Below the pieces are notes generated by a model, which did not search any database, had not been told where the DNA came from, and saw only the letters and a list, made by a program, of their open reading frames with translations. Below are positions 27,571 to 39,200 of a stretch of DNA of 64,000 nt, piece by piece. Origin of the DNA: Candidatus Zhuqueibacterota bacterium (GTDB taxonomy: Bacteria; Zhuqueibacterota; Zhuqueibacteria; Residuimicrobiales; Krinioviventaceae); contig JAFGKD010000091.1 in assembly GCA_016928775.1 (NCBI GenBank), positions 23,770 to 87,769 of the forward strand, written 5' to 3'. Numbering within the stretch: position 1 is the first letter of the stretch; every line of letters starts with the position of its first letter. A program made the translations under genes and the position numbers.

Positions 27571-30500
27571 ATGAAGTTAACCATAGAACGTATACGACGA
27601 GAATCCGGCAGCGATATATTTCGTCGTGGTGAAAAATATTACAAGAACAAACGCGTCACCCTGATCAACATCGAGCTGGATAAAATCGAAGCGGAGGTTG
27701 AAGGGACGACAATGTCTTATCACGTGAACATTCAGGAGATCGGTGAGAACTTGTACTCAAGCTGCACCTGCCCGTATTGGACGACCTGCAAACATGTTGT
27801 GGCCACACTTTTGGAAGCCAAAGACTGGTACGAAGAAAATGCCGACGACCTGTTATCTTCACGCACCCGCCCACCATGGAAAAAGTTTTTTGAAAAAATG
27901 TTGGGCACCGATTCCTCGTTTAAGGGACCCATTCAGCAATGGCGAGTGATTTTTTTAATCGATTTGAATGCCGAATCATGGTCTCTTATGCCACAAAAAG
28001 CCTATATTAAAAAGAATGGTTTTTTAGGTCGTTTTTCCAATATCGGCGATTTTGATCTTACAAGTAATGAACTTATCTATTCGCCAAATGATCCGATTGT
28101 TGTCTCTCATATTCAAAAAATCGAACAACAGAATAATTCATTTTATAACAATCGTTACTTTGGGCGCTCATCTTTTAATAGTTTGCAGGCGTATCATTAT
28201 CGTTACGGCAGCCGTCTGGGTCCGCTTTTTGATTTATTACACAACAGCATCGTTTACAAATCACCGTTTGAGGATCAATTAGCACCCGTCAAATTTGCGC
28301 GAGAAACTGCGCAGATCCATTTTTCTTTCAAACGCGACAATGGCGCCTATCATTTGATTCCTGCCATCACTTTTAAAGGCAACAAAGAACTCCTGGATGC
28401 CAGCTACAAGGTGCTCACCGAGAATCCCGTTTGGCTGCTCAAGGATTTAACCTTGATCAAGATCGCCAATCTTGACCATGCCAATCTGCTGGTACCTTTT
28501 ACCAAAACAAATATTACGTTGTCCATTCCGGAAGATGAATTCCCCGCCTTTCTGGAAAGTGTCTACCCCAGGCTGAGAAAATACGCCTCCATACCCCTGC
28601 CCGACTCTTTGAATATTTCTCTATTGGATCAGGTGACGCGAAAAAAAATCGTGCTGCGTGAAAATGAACGTCACCTTGAAATCTCGCTCAAGTTTGACTA
28701 TGGTCGATATGAAATTGACTATAACGATTCGCAGGAATCCTGCTTTAAAAAAGATGGGCATTCTGTTGTACAAATTGTCCGTGACCAGGCGTTCGAGGAC
28801 AAGGCGTGGAACACTTTGGTCAGCACCGGCTTGAAGGATGATCCAAAAGGTGGTCTGCACATCGTTGATTCCAAAGCATTAAAGTGGTTATTTAAAAATT
28901 TGCCCACCTTGTCAGCCGACGGTTTTTGCATTGTTGGCCGAGAATCTCTCCAGCGCTATAAAGTCCGAACGGGCGAACCCAAAGTTCGTATTGGCGTCAG
29001 CTCACAAATTGACTGGTTTGACTTGAATGTTCAAATTGATATAGACGGTGTTGCTCTGAATCTTCGAGAATTACGAAAAGCTATTCGGGGTAACTCTCAC
29101 TACGTCAAGCTGGCTGACAAGAGTATCGCGCAATTATCGGATGAGTGGTTCGCACGGTTTCAGCACCTGTTCAATTTTACCGAGGCGGAAGAGACAACGA
29201 TCAAAGTTTCGCCTTACCATGCCACGCTTATTGACAAGCTCTTTGAGCAGGCTGATCAATTTGAGGCCGATGAAAAATTCCGCGCGAGTGTGGCACGATT
29301 GAGCTCGTTTGATGGTATTCGCAAGAAATCGCTGCCCAAAAAACTAAAAGGTGAATTGCGTCCTTATCAAAAGGCGGGTTATAACTGGCTCTATTTTTTG
29401 CAAGAATATGGATTTGGCGGTTGTCTCGCTGATGATATGGGATTGGGCAAAACGGTGCAAACGCTGGCTGTGCTGATGAATGATAAACAGCACGGCAACA
29501 AAAGACCGTCTCTGATTGTTTGCCCGACCTCGGTTGTTTACAATTGGGAAAAAGAAGTACAAAAATTTACGCCAGATTTGACTGTGCTCATTCACGCGGG
29601 ATTACAGCGGGACCATGACACGGCACATTTCGACGACTATGACATTATTTTGACCAGTTATGGGATCATGCGACGTGATGCACACTTTTTGAAAGACTAT
29701 GTTTTTCACTATGTGATTTTGGATGAATCACAAAAGATTAAAAATCCATTATCGCAAACCTCAAAAGCGGCGCGCTTGCTGCGCTCAGACCAAAAACTGG
29801 TGTTGACCGGCACCCCGGTTGAGAATAATACTCAAGAACTTTGGGCGCAATTTGCCTTTTTGAATCCCGGCTTGCTGAGCTCTCTGTACACCTATAAACG
29901 TATGTTCGCGAATCCGATCGAAAAGAGAAAGGATGCCGGCGCAGCCGCTTTTCTTCGCGATATGATCTTCCCGTTTATCCTGCGCCGCACAAAAGAGGGT
30001 GTAGCGCGTGAATTGCCGCCAAAAGTTGAGCAGACATACTATTGTGCCATGAGTCCGGCGCAGGAGAGGTTGTATATATATTGGCGCGATTTCTATCGTG
30101 CCAAAATTCTTGACAAGATTGACGCGGTCGGCTTAAACAAAGCACGCATCAATGTGCTGGAAGGTTTGGTCAAACTGCGCCAAATATCATGTCATCCTTA
30201 TCTCGTCGATAAAAGCATGTTCGAAGATTCGGGCAAGTTTGAATCACTCAAGGAGTTTATTGAAGAAATCCTTGCCGAAAATCACAAGGTGCTTGTTTTT
30301 TCCCAGTTTGTCAAAATGTTACGATTGATCCGGCATTACCTGGACGAGCGAACGATCACCTACGAATACCTGGACGGGCACACAACGCATCGGATGAATC
30401 ATGTTGATCGTTTTCAGAACGATCCCGAAATCCGAATTTTCCTCATCAGCCTGAAAGCTGGCGGGGTTGGTCTGAATCTGACGGCAGCGGATTACGTGAT

Positions 30501-30735
30501 TCACTACGATCCCTGGTGGAATCCCGCGGTCGAGGTACAGGCGACCGATCGGGCGCATCGCATTGGTCAGGATAAAAAAGTGTTTGTCTATCGCCTGATC
30601 ACCAAGGATTCGGTGGAAGAAAAGATGCTCGAACTGCAAACGCGCAAGAAAAAACTGGTCTCCGACTTGATCACTACGGATAGCAGCTTTTTTAAATCGC
30701 TCACCCGGGATGATATTGAAATACTGTTCGGATAA
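27571..30735 (+). CDS. SNF2-family helicase with N-terminal SWIM zinc finger
   Basis: CTCPYWTTCKHV SWIM; DDMGLGKTVQTLA; DESQKIKN; DRAHRIGQDKKVFVYRL. Confidence 0.93.
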   Translation: MKLTIERIRRESGSDIFRRGEKYYKNKRVTLINIELDKIEAEVEGTTMSYHVNIQEIGENLYSSCTCPYWTTCKHVVATLLEAKDWYEENADDLLSSRTRPPWKKFFEKMLGTDSSFKGPIQQWRVIFLIDLNAESWSLMPQKAYIKKNGFLGRFSNIGDFDLTSNELIYSPNDPIVVSHIQKIEQQNNSFYNNRYFGRSSFNSLQAYHYRYGSRLGPLFDLLHNSIVYKSPFEDQLAPVKFARETAQIHFSFKRDNGAYHLIPAITFKGNKELLDASYKVLTENPVWLLKDLTLIKIANLDHANLLVPFTKTNITLSIPEDEFPAFLESVYPRLRKYASIPLPDSLNISLLDQVTRKKIVLRENERHLEISLKFDYGRYEIDYNDSQESCFKKDGHSVVQIVRDQAFEDKAWNTLVSTGLKDDPKGGLHIVDSKALKWLFKNLPTLSADGFCIVGRESLQRYKVRTGEPKVRIGVSSQIDWFDLNVQIDIDGVALNLRELRKAIRGNSHYVKLADKSIAQLSDEWFARFQHLFNFTEAEETTIKVSPYHATLIDKLFEQADQFEADEKFRASVARLSSFDGIRKKSLPKKLKGELRPYQKAGYNWLYFLQEYGFGGCLADDMGLGKTVQTLAVLMNDKQHGNKRPSLIVCPTSVVYNWEKEVQKFTPDLTVLIHAGLQRDHDTAHFDDYDIILTSYGIMRRDAHFLKDYVFHYVILDESQKIKNPLSQTSKAARLLRSDQKLVLTGTPVENNTQELWAQFAFLNPGLLSSLYTYKRMFANPIEKRKDAGAAAFLRDMIFPFILRRTKEGVARELPPKVEQTYYCAMSPAQERLYIYWRDFYRAKILDKIDAVGLNKARINVLEGLVKLRQISCHPYLVDKSMFEDSGKFESLKEFIEEILAENHKVLVFSQFVKMLRLIRHYLDERTITYEYLDGHTTHRMNHVDRFQNDPEIRIFLISLKAGGVGLNLTAADYVIHYDPWWNPAVEVQATDRAHRIGQDKKVFVYRLITKDSVEEKMLELQTRKKKLVSDLITTDSSFFKSLTRDDIEILFG

Positions 30736-30768
30736 ATCCATAAAGCTTAATCAACGAGGGAGCTACCG

Positions 30769-31215
30769 ATGCATATCACCTGTCTCGATGTCACAATAAG
30801 CGACGATGATTTAAACAGCGTTATCTCCCGACATGTGCCAATGAATAATAAAATTTCCAATATCCGCGCGGCGCTGGAGGATAACCACCTCATTTTCACC
30901 GGCCACATCCGAGTCCTGCTGACCATGAATTTTCGAGCCGCTTTTGCAATCTCTTTTACAGAAAAAGAAATTATCGCACGACTCACCGATATTCACCCCA
31001 TGAGCGGTTTGGTGCAGCAGTTTAAAAGCAAAATACTGCAAAAGATAGTGGCATTTGCGCCGTTCGCCAGACTGGATGAAAAAAACGAGTCCATTCGAAT
31101 CCAGGTCAATGAGATAGTAAAGAACTATGGCTTGAAGACAAATTTATCCGTTGCGGACCTGGCAGTTGCGGAAAAATCATTGACATTAAAGTTGACGGGC
31201 ACAATCAATTTATAA
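30769..31215 (+). CDS. Uncharacterised protein (148 aa)
   Basis: Intact ORF directly after the helicase, same strand; no confident family. Confidence 0.5.
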   Translation: MHITCLDVTISDDDLNSVISRHVPMNNKISNIRAALEDNHLIFTGHIRVLLTMNFRAAFAISFTEKEIIARLTDIHPMSGLVQQFKSKILQKIVAFAPFARLDEKNESIRIQVNEIVKNYGLKTNLSVADLAVAEKSLTLKLTGTINL

Positions 31216-31269
31216 TGGTGAGGCTTTGAAAAAGCCAGCATACTAAATGCCGAACAACAGTCAATTTTT

Positions 31270-31968
31270 TCAATCTCTGCCGCCAAATCGCCACCAAAAT
31301 CCGAGAATCGGGGAGATGAAGGCGTTGGTACGTCCTTTGGGATTATAGTACGCCACACCCAATTTTAATCGAAATGTTTTCCATCCCCAGAGCACAGCGC
31401 CTCCAACTCGCGCTCCACGAAACGTAAAATCATAGCCACCATCAAGCAGAAACTTTGTCCTGTTCGAATAGCTGTATTCCACACCAGCATCCGCGCTCGT
31501 ACCTCGCCAAAAATCTTGCGGCTCGGCGTCCTGCACGCCATCATCACCCATAAACGCCGACAAATTCAGGCTGGCGTGAAATTGCGTCGTAGGTGAAAGC
31601 GGTCGACTGTAGGCGATAAATGGATACCAGCTGATATAGGTCGCATCTTGTCCGTAGAGTTTGGTTCTTGTTTGCCCGACACCCACTCCAGCAGCGACAT
31701 TGTGGATCGAATTATCTAAAAGCTTTACGCGCGCATTTGCGTTCGGCGAACCCAATAAAAAAGTGAGCACATTTGACCCAATTTGAATTTTATCAGAGAC
31801 TCCAAATGCGAGCGGTCCCAGGCCAATCTGAAATTCACCTTTATTCAAGGTATGCGCGGTTGGCATCGCAACGTTGTTGGTGATGGGCCGGTTTTCAAAT
31901 CCAGTTTGGGCTGAACAGTAACCGACAAAAAGTATTACCAGAGTAAAAATTACATTCTTGCTTGACAT
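31270..31968 (-). CDS. Putative outer-membrane protein
   Basis: Signal peptide (MSSKNVIFTLVILFVGYCSAQ) and beta-barrel-like alternation ending in aromatic-rich strand. Confidence 0.55.
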   Translation of the reverse strand: MSSKNVIFTLVILFVGYCSAQTGFENRPITNNVAMPTAHTLNKGEFQIGLGPLAFGVSDKIQIGSNVLTFLLGSPNANARVKLLDNSIHNVAAGVGVGQTRTKLYGQDATYISWYPFIAYSRPLSPTTQFHASLNLSAFMGDDGVQDAEPQDFWRGTSADAGVEYSYSNRTKFLLDGGYDFTFRGARVGGAVLWGWKTFRLKLGVAYYNPKGRTNAFISPILGFWWRFGGRD

Positions 31969-32013
31969 GGCGCACCTCGTATTTTATCATTCCCTGACGC
32001 CGGGATGAAATTT

Positions 32014-33348
32014 TTACGAGGATGCGGGATTGTTGTTTCGGCATTCCTGAGCATCAATCACGTGCTGCAACCGCGCTCTCATCTCCAAAGCAGGCGCATC
32101 GAGCGAGGTGATATCGAGGGGTTGTTGTTCCAGTACATCGTTGTCAATATCGTAAAATTCACCGCTGCGATAGAGCTTGTAGCGATGTGTACGGGCAAAG
32201 ACGCGCGCCTCTTTTTCCTGACCGGATCGCGAATACCAGCAGTAAATCGATTCCCGCGGCGAACCGGATTTGCCTTGCAATTGCGGCCAAAAGGACACTC
32301 CATCGAGTGAAGGAGCCTTTGGAATCGGAATATCTGCAGCCTGGCACAATGTCGGCAAGACATCGCAAAAATCAACCAGGTCGCGGCACACCTCGCCGGC
32401 GATGACAGTTCCCGGCCAGTTGGCAATCAGCGGGACGCGGGTGCCCGCATCCGTGGTGTGCCCCTTGGCGCCGGCTACCTGCCGACCATTTAACACGGAC
32501 ACGATCGGTTCATCCGTGCCATTGTCACCTGTGAACAGAATCAATGTTCTTTCGCGCAAGCCCAGGGCTTGCAGCTTGTTCACCACTTTGCCCACCATCT
32601 TGTCCATGCAGCGCACCATGTCAGCAAAATATTTTGGATCGCCTTTGTAGGCTAAAGAACCCCTGTCTGTCGGATCCCAATCTGACGACTCCGGTGTTGG
32701 CACAAACGGACAATGGGTGAGGATCATCGGATAGTAAGCAAAAAATGGCTGATCCAAATGCCGTTCGATAAAATCACACAAAAAATCGCTCACCACATCG
32801 GGGCCGAATTCGCCATTGTTGAAATCCACAGGCTCCCCATTGATTTCCAATTTCGGATTCGGATAGCGCGTATCGTGACCGTCCTCGTCGGTGCGGCCGC
32901 GGCGATGCTGCCACAGACACGATTCGTCAAAACCAAAATGCTGCGGCGAATCCGTTTCTTTTCCGAGCTGCCATTTGCCGGCAACGCAGGTGGCGTATCC
33001 CTGCTGCTTGAAGAGATGCGCAAATGTGGTCTGGTTACGGTCCAGGATGCCGAACCTCCTGTAATTGCGCACGTTGTAAATGCCGGTCATGATTTTCACT
33101 CGCGACGGCGTGCACAGGGGTTGGGCGTAACAGTGTTCGAATCGCACGCCGGTCGCGGCCAGGTCATCAAGGGCGGGCGTTGCATAGGATGTCCCGCCAT
33201 TGGCACGGATGCACTCGTAGCCGAGGTCATCGGCCACAATCAGCAGGATATTGGGCTTTTGGATGCCGGGTTTTGCGCAGCGCCTGGTCAGCGCGGCCGT
33301 CGCAAGTCCGGCCAGGGCAGCAGTTTTTAAAAACTGGCGTCGTTGCAT
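32014..33348 (-). CDS. Tat-exported Cys-type sulfatase
   Basis: Tat signal QRRQFLKTAALAGLATAA; NILLIVADDLGYE; CTPSR formylglycine motif. Confidence 0.92.
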   Translation of the reverse strand: MQRRQFLKTAALAGLATAALTRRCAKPGIQKPNILLIVADDLGYECIRANGGTSYATPALDDLAATGVRFEHCYAQPLCTPSRVKIMTGIYNVRNYRRFGILDRNQTTFAHLFKQQGYATCVAGKWQLGKETDSPQHFGFDESCLWQHRRGRTDEDGHDTRYPNPKLEINGEPVDFNNGEFGPDVVSDFLCDFIERHLDQPFFAYYPMILTHCPFVPTPESSDWDPTDRGSLAYKGDPKYFADMVRCMDKMVGKVVNKLQALGLRERTLILFTGDNGTDEPIVSVLNGRQVAGAKGHTTDAGTRVPLIANWPGTVIAGEVCRDLVDFCDVLPTLCQAADIPIPKAPSLDGVSFWPQLQGKSGSPRESIYCWYSRSGQEKEARVFARTHRYKLYRSGEFYDIDNDVLEQQPLDITSLDAPALEMRARLQHVIDAQECRNNNPASS

Positions 33349-33635
33349 ACTGTTATTTCCTTGGCAGGACAGACTGATAATATATTCCTTTCTAAACTAA
33401 AAGAAATTTTGCAAATAGCCAAAGAATTTTACTTTTTATTCGTGTTTGCTTTCTCAGCGATTCTTGGCGATCCCAAATGATAGAGCCATTTTTCTCTTTG
33501 AATATGCCGAGGTACATTGTATATTTTTCTATATTAGAGAAGGAGATAGCATGCCAACAATTTTGTTTATTAACGGATGGCGTTTTTTCTTTTGTGCAAA
33601 CGAAAATACGGAACCAATACATAAATCACGAAAAC

Positions 33636-36206
33636 ATGATCGGCACAACAATCCAACAATATAACATCCTCGAAAAAATCGGCCAGGGCGGTATGGGCGT
33701 CGTTTACAAGGCGTTCGATATCAGGCTGCAGCGCACGGTTGCGCTTAAATTCCTGCCCGAAAATTTCGCTGCCAGCGAGACGGACAAGGCGCGCTTTCTG
33801 CGCGAAGCCCGCGCCGCTTCGGCGATCAATCACCCGAATGTCTGTACGATTTACGATCTCAAGGAACACGATGGCGCGCAGTTTATTGTTATGGAGTATA
33901 TTGAGGGAGAGACGCTCAAGGACATCATCAAAAGCGGCCGCTTGTTGCCGGTTGATAAAGTGGTCGATTATATAAAACAGGTCGCAGAAGCGCTCAGAGC
34001 GGCGCACGACAAGGGGATCATACACCGTGATATAAAATCCGAAAATATCATGCTCACGTCATCCGGAAAAATCAAGGTGATGGATTTTGGTCTGGCGAGG
34101 ATAAAAGGTGCGACTGAATTGACGAAATCGGCGAGTACGGTCGGCACGGTCGCCTATATGTCACCCGAACAATTGGACGGACAAAAAGTCGATATACGAG
34201 CAGATATTTTTTCATTCGGTGTTGTGTTTTACGAATTACTCACCACTCATCTACCCTTCAAAGGCGAAACGCCATCCGCGATGATTCATTCGATCTTGAA
34301 CAAAGAGCCGCAACCCGTCGATCAATATGTAAAAAATGTTCCTCTCCATCTTGTTAATGTTATGCATCGAACGCTGGCCAAAGATGTGAAGCAGCGTTAT
34401 GTCAATATGCAGCATGTTTTGGATGATTTGAATCGTGTTGAAAAAAGTCAACGACGCGCTTTCACAAAGTTCCGGAAAAGAAAATGGAAGAAACAAATCT
34501 CCAAAAGAACGTTCGCTTACACAATCACCATCCTCATTGTACTGGTACTAGCTGGTTTCTTGCTCCGCTTCATTAAAGCTACGGCTGAAAAGCCTTTTCA
34601 AATCATTCCGGTCACCAGTGGCGGCGGCAAGGCAGAGAGGGCGCAATTTTCTCCGAATGGAAGACAAATCGTTTATGATTATCTCAAAGACAAGGAAACA
34701 AATAGTGATATCTATATACAGCAACTGGGGACAAATCAGGTATTGCAATTAACATCACACACAACAGACGACAAGTGGCCAGCCTGGTCACCGGACGGTA
34801 AATTTATCGCCTTTTGCCGTTCCTCAGATGATTCTGAGATACAAGGCATATACCTGATTTCCTCCCTCGGCGGCATGGAGAAAAAGCTGAATTCTAAAAA
34901 CTGTCAGCACCTCTGCTGGTCGCCGGATGGTCGCACCTTGGCGTTTTCAGATTTTGGTACCAGCGCCATATTTTTATTGGATGTTGAGAGCCGACAAGAG
35001 CGACAACTCACATACCCGCATGTGGTCAATTCCGGCTTTTTAATTGATAGATCTGCTTCTTTTTCTCCGGATGGGAAACAGCTTGCCTTTGCCAGATCGG
35101 AAAGTTTCGCCACCTGCTCCATCTATATTATTCCCACGCGCGGCGGGCAACCGAAACGGATCACGTTCGACAACGATCAAATCTATGGATTGACGTGGTC
35201 GCCGCGGAATCGTATTATATATAGTTCAAATCGGGCGGTCGGATATAAACTCTGGTCGATAAAACCAAATGGCAAATTTTTAAAGCCCATTGCCGCCAGC
35301 GGGCGATCATCCTATTACCCGGCGCTATCAGCCGACGGTAAACGGCTGTTGTACACAGAATTTTATGGCGGCGAGCACGATATCGGCCGCATCAAAATCC
35401 CCGCTCAAACTGCCGTGACACCGCAAGAGATTATTGCCATTCCTGGATACGATTGTTGGCCGGACATCTCACCGGATGGCAAGCACCTGACGTTTGTGTC
35501 AATGCGAACGGGTCACAGTGAAGTGTGGAAAAGTGATATGAACGGAAAAAAAATGCAGCAAATATCCACCCTGGAGAATTATAACGGCCGTCCGCGCTGG
35601 TCACCGGATGGAAGACGGATCGTTTTTGATTCCCGCCCGTATGGTAATTCCGATATCTTTGTCATCCCCGCCGAGGGTGGCCTCGCCAAACAGCTGACCA
35701 GTGATTCCACAGACGACGTCTTGCCCAATTGGTCCCGTGATGGTGAATGGATCTATTATTGCAGGAGAAGCGAGAACGACTATCAAATTTACAAAGTACC
35801 ATCCGATAGCGGCTCGCCGCAACAGATCACGACCAATGGTGGACTCATGGCTTTAGCAGGAATGGAAGGAAAGTTCATTTACGTTCAAAAATATGATGAA
35901 CCAGAGATATGGCGTTATCATTTGGATGGATCGCAGGAGTCCCTGGTGTTTAGGCACGGAAACGATTATCGATTGTGGGGTTTGGATAAGGGTGGACTCT
36001 ATTATTTCACGCACTCTATAGAAGATAGTTTATGGCACTTGAATACGTTCAGGTTCAGCGACAAAACGATCAGTACAGTGGCAACCATAAAAGATATATA
36101 CAATATTTCTGGTCCCGTTCTCTCACCGGATGGCCACTCTCTCTATTTCCATTTTATCAAACAAAAGATGCAGAGTGATATTTTTTTAGTGGAGAATTTT
36201 GAATGA
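33636..36206 (+). CDS. Ser/Thr protein kinase with TM and C-terminal PD40/TolB-like propeller
   Basis: Start MIGTTIQQYNILEKIGQGGMG; HRDIKSENIM; TM YTITILIVLVLAGFLL; about ten SPDG-type repeats. Confidence 0.92.
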   Translation: MIGTTIQQYNILEKIGQGGMGVVYKAFDIRLQRTVALKFLPENFAASETDKARFLREARAASAINHPNVCTIYDLKEHDGAQFIVMEYIEGETLKDIIKSGRLLPVDKVVDYIKQVAEALRAAHDKGIIHRDIKSENIMLTSSGKIKVMDFGLARIKGATELTKSASTVGTVAYMSPEQLDGQKVDIRADIFSFGVVFYELLTTHLPFKGETPSAMIHSILNKEPQPVDQYVKNVPLHLVNVMHRTLAKDVKQRYVNMQHVLDDLNRVEKSQRRAFTKFRKRKWKKQISKRTFAYTITILIVLVLAGFLLRFIKATAEKPFQIIPVTSGGGKAERAQFSPNGRQIVYDYLKDKETNSDIYIQQLGTNQVLQLTSHTTDDKWPAWSPDGKFIAFCRSSDDSEIQGIYLISSLGGMEKKLNSKNCQHLCWSPDGRTLAFSDFGTSAIFLLDVESRQERQLTYPHVVNSGFLIDRSASFSPDGKQLAFARSESFATCSIYIIPTRGGQPKRITFDNDQIYGLTWSPRNRIIYSSNRAVGYKLWSIKPNGKFLKPIAASGRSSYYPALSADGKRLLYTEFYGGEHDIGRIKIPAQTAVTPQEIIAIPGYDCWPDISPDGKHLTFVSMRTGHSEVWKSDMNGKKMQQISTLENYNGRPRWSPDGRRIVFDSRPYGNSDIFVIPAEGGLAKQLTSDSTDDVLPNWSRDGEWIYYCRRSENDYQIYKVPSDSGSPQQITTNGGLMALAGMEGKFIYVQKYDEPEIWRYHLDGSQESLVFRHGNDYRLWGLDKGGLYYFTHSIEDSLWHLNTFRFSDKTISTVATIKDIYNISGPVLSPDGHSLYFHFIKQKMQSDIFLVENFE

Positions 36207-36231
36207 AAAATAGATGCCTGCTCCTCTGATT

Positions 36232-36261
36232 AAAAGCCGACTCCCCCGATGTCGGCTATTT
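36232..36261. terminator. Bidirectional intrinsic terminator between convergent genes
   Basis: AAAAGCCGAC-tcccccgat-GTCGGCTATTT; on the minus strand the stem is followed by TTTT. Confidence 0.6.
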
Positions 36262-39200
36262 GAGCACTATCAGCTTTTTGCATGCAATAAAGTCACCGGA
36301 TTGAATTTTATAGACATATATCCCACTTGCCAATTCGCTGCCATCCAAAGCAAAAACAAAATAGCCGGCATTTGCCGGATTTTCAACAGCCGTTTTCACC
36401 CGTTCCCCGCGAATATTGAACAGCTCGATGCTGACTTTGCCGGGCGCCGGCAATCCATAACGAATGGATGTTTTTGCATTAAAGGGATTGGGATAGTTCT
36501 GTCCCAGTGAATAGTGCGTTGGGATATTTTTTTCATCAAGCTGAAGGGCAGTGACAACCTTCTCAACTGTCACAATCCACTCCTGCTCGATCGTCAAATC
36601 GCCGTCGCTCACCAACACTTTGACGTTATGTTTTCCAGCGGTTCCTATCGGGAAGTGCATTTTTATTGTAGATTCGTTCTCAGTTGTGTCGTTTGCGATC
36701 ATCGCGTCATCATACAGCCAGGTACAAAAAAGGATATTATCATCTTCATCCCAGGCCGTGATGATAAATTTGAGGGAATCACCTTCGGTGATTGTTGTAT
36801 CCTGTGTCGGAGAAAAGGTCACAATTTCCGGGCTAAAGTTTTCGGTGGCGGTTTTTCGATACAATTCGGCCATTTCTGCTGCTGACAAAGCTCGATCGTA
36901 GACGCGCACGTCGTCTATAATGCCATTAAAGTCATTATAATAAGCTTCAATGCCTCTGCCCAGAGCAGGTATCGCTGCGTGGTTCGGTTTACCAATACGT
37001 TGAGAAACAAAGTGCTGAGAACCAACAGGCTTGCCGTCCAAATACATGACGATTGTTTTCCCATCATACGTATAGGCAAAATGTGACCATCTGCTCAACG
37101 GTATTCTTTTTGTGCTGCTGACTACACCTTCCTGGTGATTTTCATCAAAAATATATCCCACGGCTGTTCCATCCTCATTGATTAACAAAAACCAGTAAAG
37201 TGTTCGCTCCATGACACCCGTTTCAAAAGCTAGTGCCTTTGGATAAATCCATGTGGAAATGGTCATTTGTTTTTCTATCAAAGTGTAAGGTTCTGATTCT
37301 GAAAAAGTGATATAATCATCCTCACCATCGAAAGAATAGGCTTTCTCCGGATGACCGAATCGATCGGCAGCCAGGACAACATCACCAACCAGTGTTCCAT
37401 CATTGCTGCTAACTGAATCTTTTGGATTTCCATCCAGTGGATAATACGCGACAAGACGATCTCCAATGTTGATGCCGTCAACGCGCAACCGATTTGTAGA
37501 AGACCAGGTGCTCATGGTGGATTCGTTAAAAGCCCGTACGCGCCAGAAATACGTTGTGCCAACTCGTAGGTTATCAGCAGAAAATTGATTCTCCGAAACA
37601 AGAACACTGTCGATAATATTGGAATGAAAGGTTACATCTGTGGTAATTTGTATTTGATAGGATAATGCCCCTACGACAGTTTCCCATCTGAACACAGGAC
37701 TTGTTGAAGGGACTGTCGCCCAATTCATCGGTTCCGTTAATGCCGGCGTTGTCAGATAAATTGGACCGTGTGCAATGACATAGCGAGTAACTTCTTTCTC
37801 ATCATAATATCTATTCATTCCGAAACTGATGTATGGACTAGCAATTGTCACAGGAACGTCGAATACATCGTTTTTGGTAAAAGCGTAACAGCGAAGGCCT
37901 GAATCAGCGTATGCTGTTAGCGGAATCAATCTGATCGAAGTATCTTCTCCCTGAGGATGACGTACTACGATGCTATCGGGATAGCGTGATTCGATAATAT
38001 AGTGATCACCTGTTGATAAGTACTCTCCATTATAGTTGGTGAATATCCCAGCCGTCAAATCCTCGGCATCATTGGTTATAATGAAACCCTCGGTGCTGAT
38101 CTCATGATTATCGATTGGGAATGTTTGCGTCGTTGACCAATTGGTGAGGACTTTATAACTTTCATATCGTCCTTTGGTCACATCTGAACTTAATCTAGTG
38201 TAATCTGTCATTCTCTCATCAGCAAAGCGCGACAGTGCAAATTGCTGAAACGCCTGGGCGGTTACGTGCCAGGGTGTATTCAATGTTGAACCGGTCAGGT
38301 AATAGCAGAGCAGCTGGCCCATGGATATGGCCCAGGTCAGGTTGAATTTTGATATCGTGGCGTGCACCGGGTCCGGTCCGACTATAAAGAATATTTTATC
38401 GCGTGCCATCATAGGCGCAATTGGGAAATACTCCCAGTTGCCATCCCCCAGGCCTCGTCCTTCCGTACCTATAAAACCGTCTCCGTACATTCGCATGGTA
38501 TTAAAATAACCGACGTGCGCCGATACCTGTCTATCATAACCATGCTCGCCCATGAGCAAACGGTCTTGATGACGGCGGAAATGTTCGAGCCAGCCCTGGG
38601 CAGTATGTGCTGGATCCGGCATGTGTTTGTTGTAATCAAGTCCGGCGCGAGCTATTTGATCTTGCCAAATCATATCAACTGGAATAGTAGTCGTTAGCTC
38701 TTCCATTAATTGATTTAACCTGTTTATAACTGCTGGTGCATAGGGGCAAACTGCATATCCACAATGTCCATCATAGCATTCCATCCACGGTTGTCCGAAA
38801 CGACTCAACAGAGCAAAATCCTCGACTTGCAGCGATTGCACTGTTTCGGATTCATCATCCCAAAAAGTGGGATTGACATAGGGCATAATGAGGTGGCCAA
38901 ATTCACGAGCTGATTCCAAAATAATGCGGAAATCGTCATTTGTACCCAGGGCGGGATCGATTGGCAAAATATCCGGATTGCTCTCATCCTGGCCGCCGCG
39001 TGGATAGCTGCATACCGTAAGCAAGCTGGGTCCAGGCAAACTTTGCCAGAGTTTTTTATATTTCTCATGATTTGTCATATTGAAACCAAAGCTGCTTATC
39101 ACCCACCACGGATCATATTTCATCGTCAGGGCCTGGCTTGCTGATTGATATTTCTCCCCTAATTTTTGTGCAAGTGATGGGCTCGCTGCCATGCCAGTAT

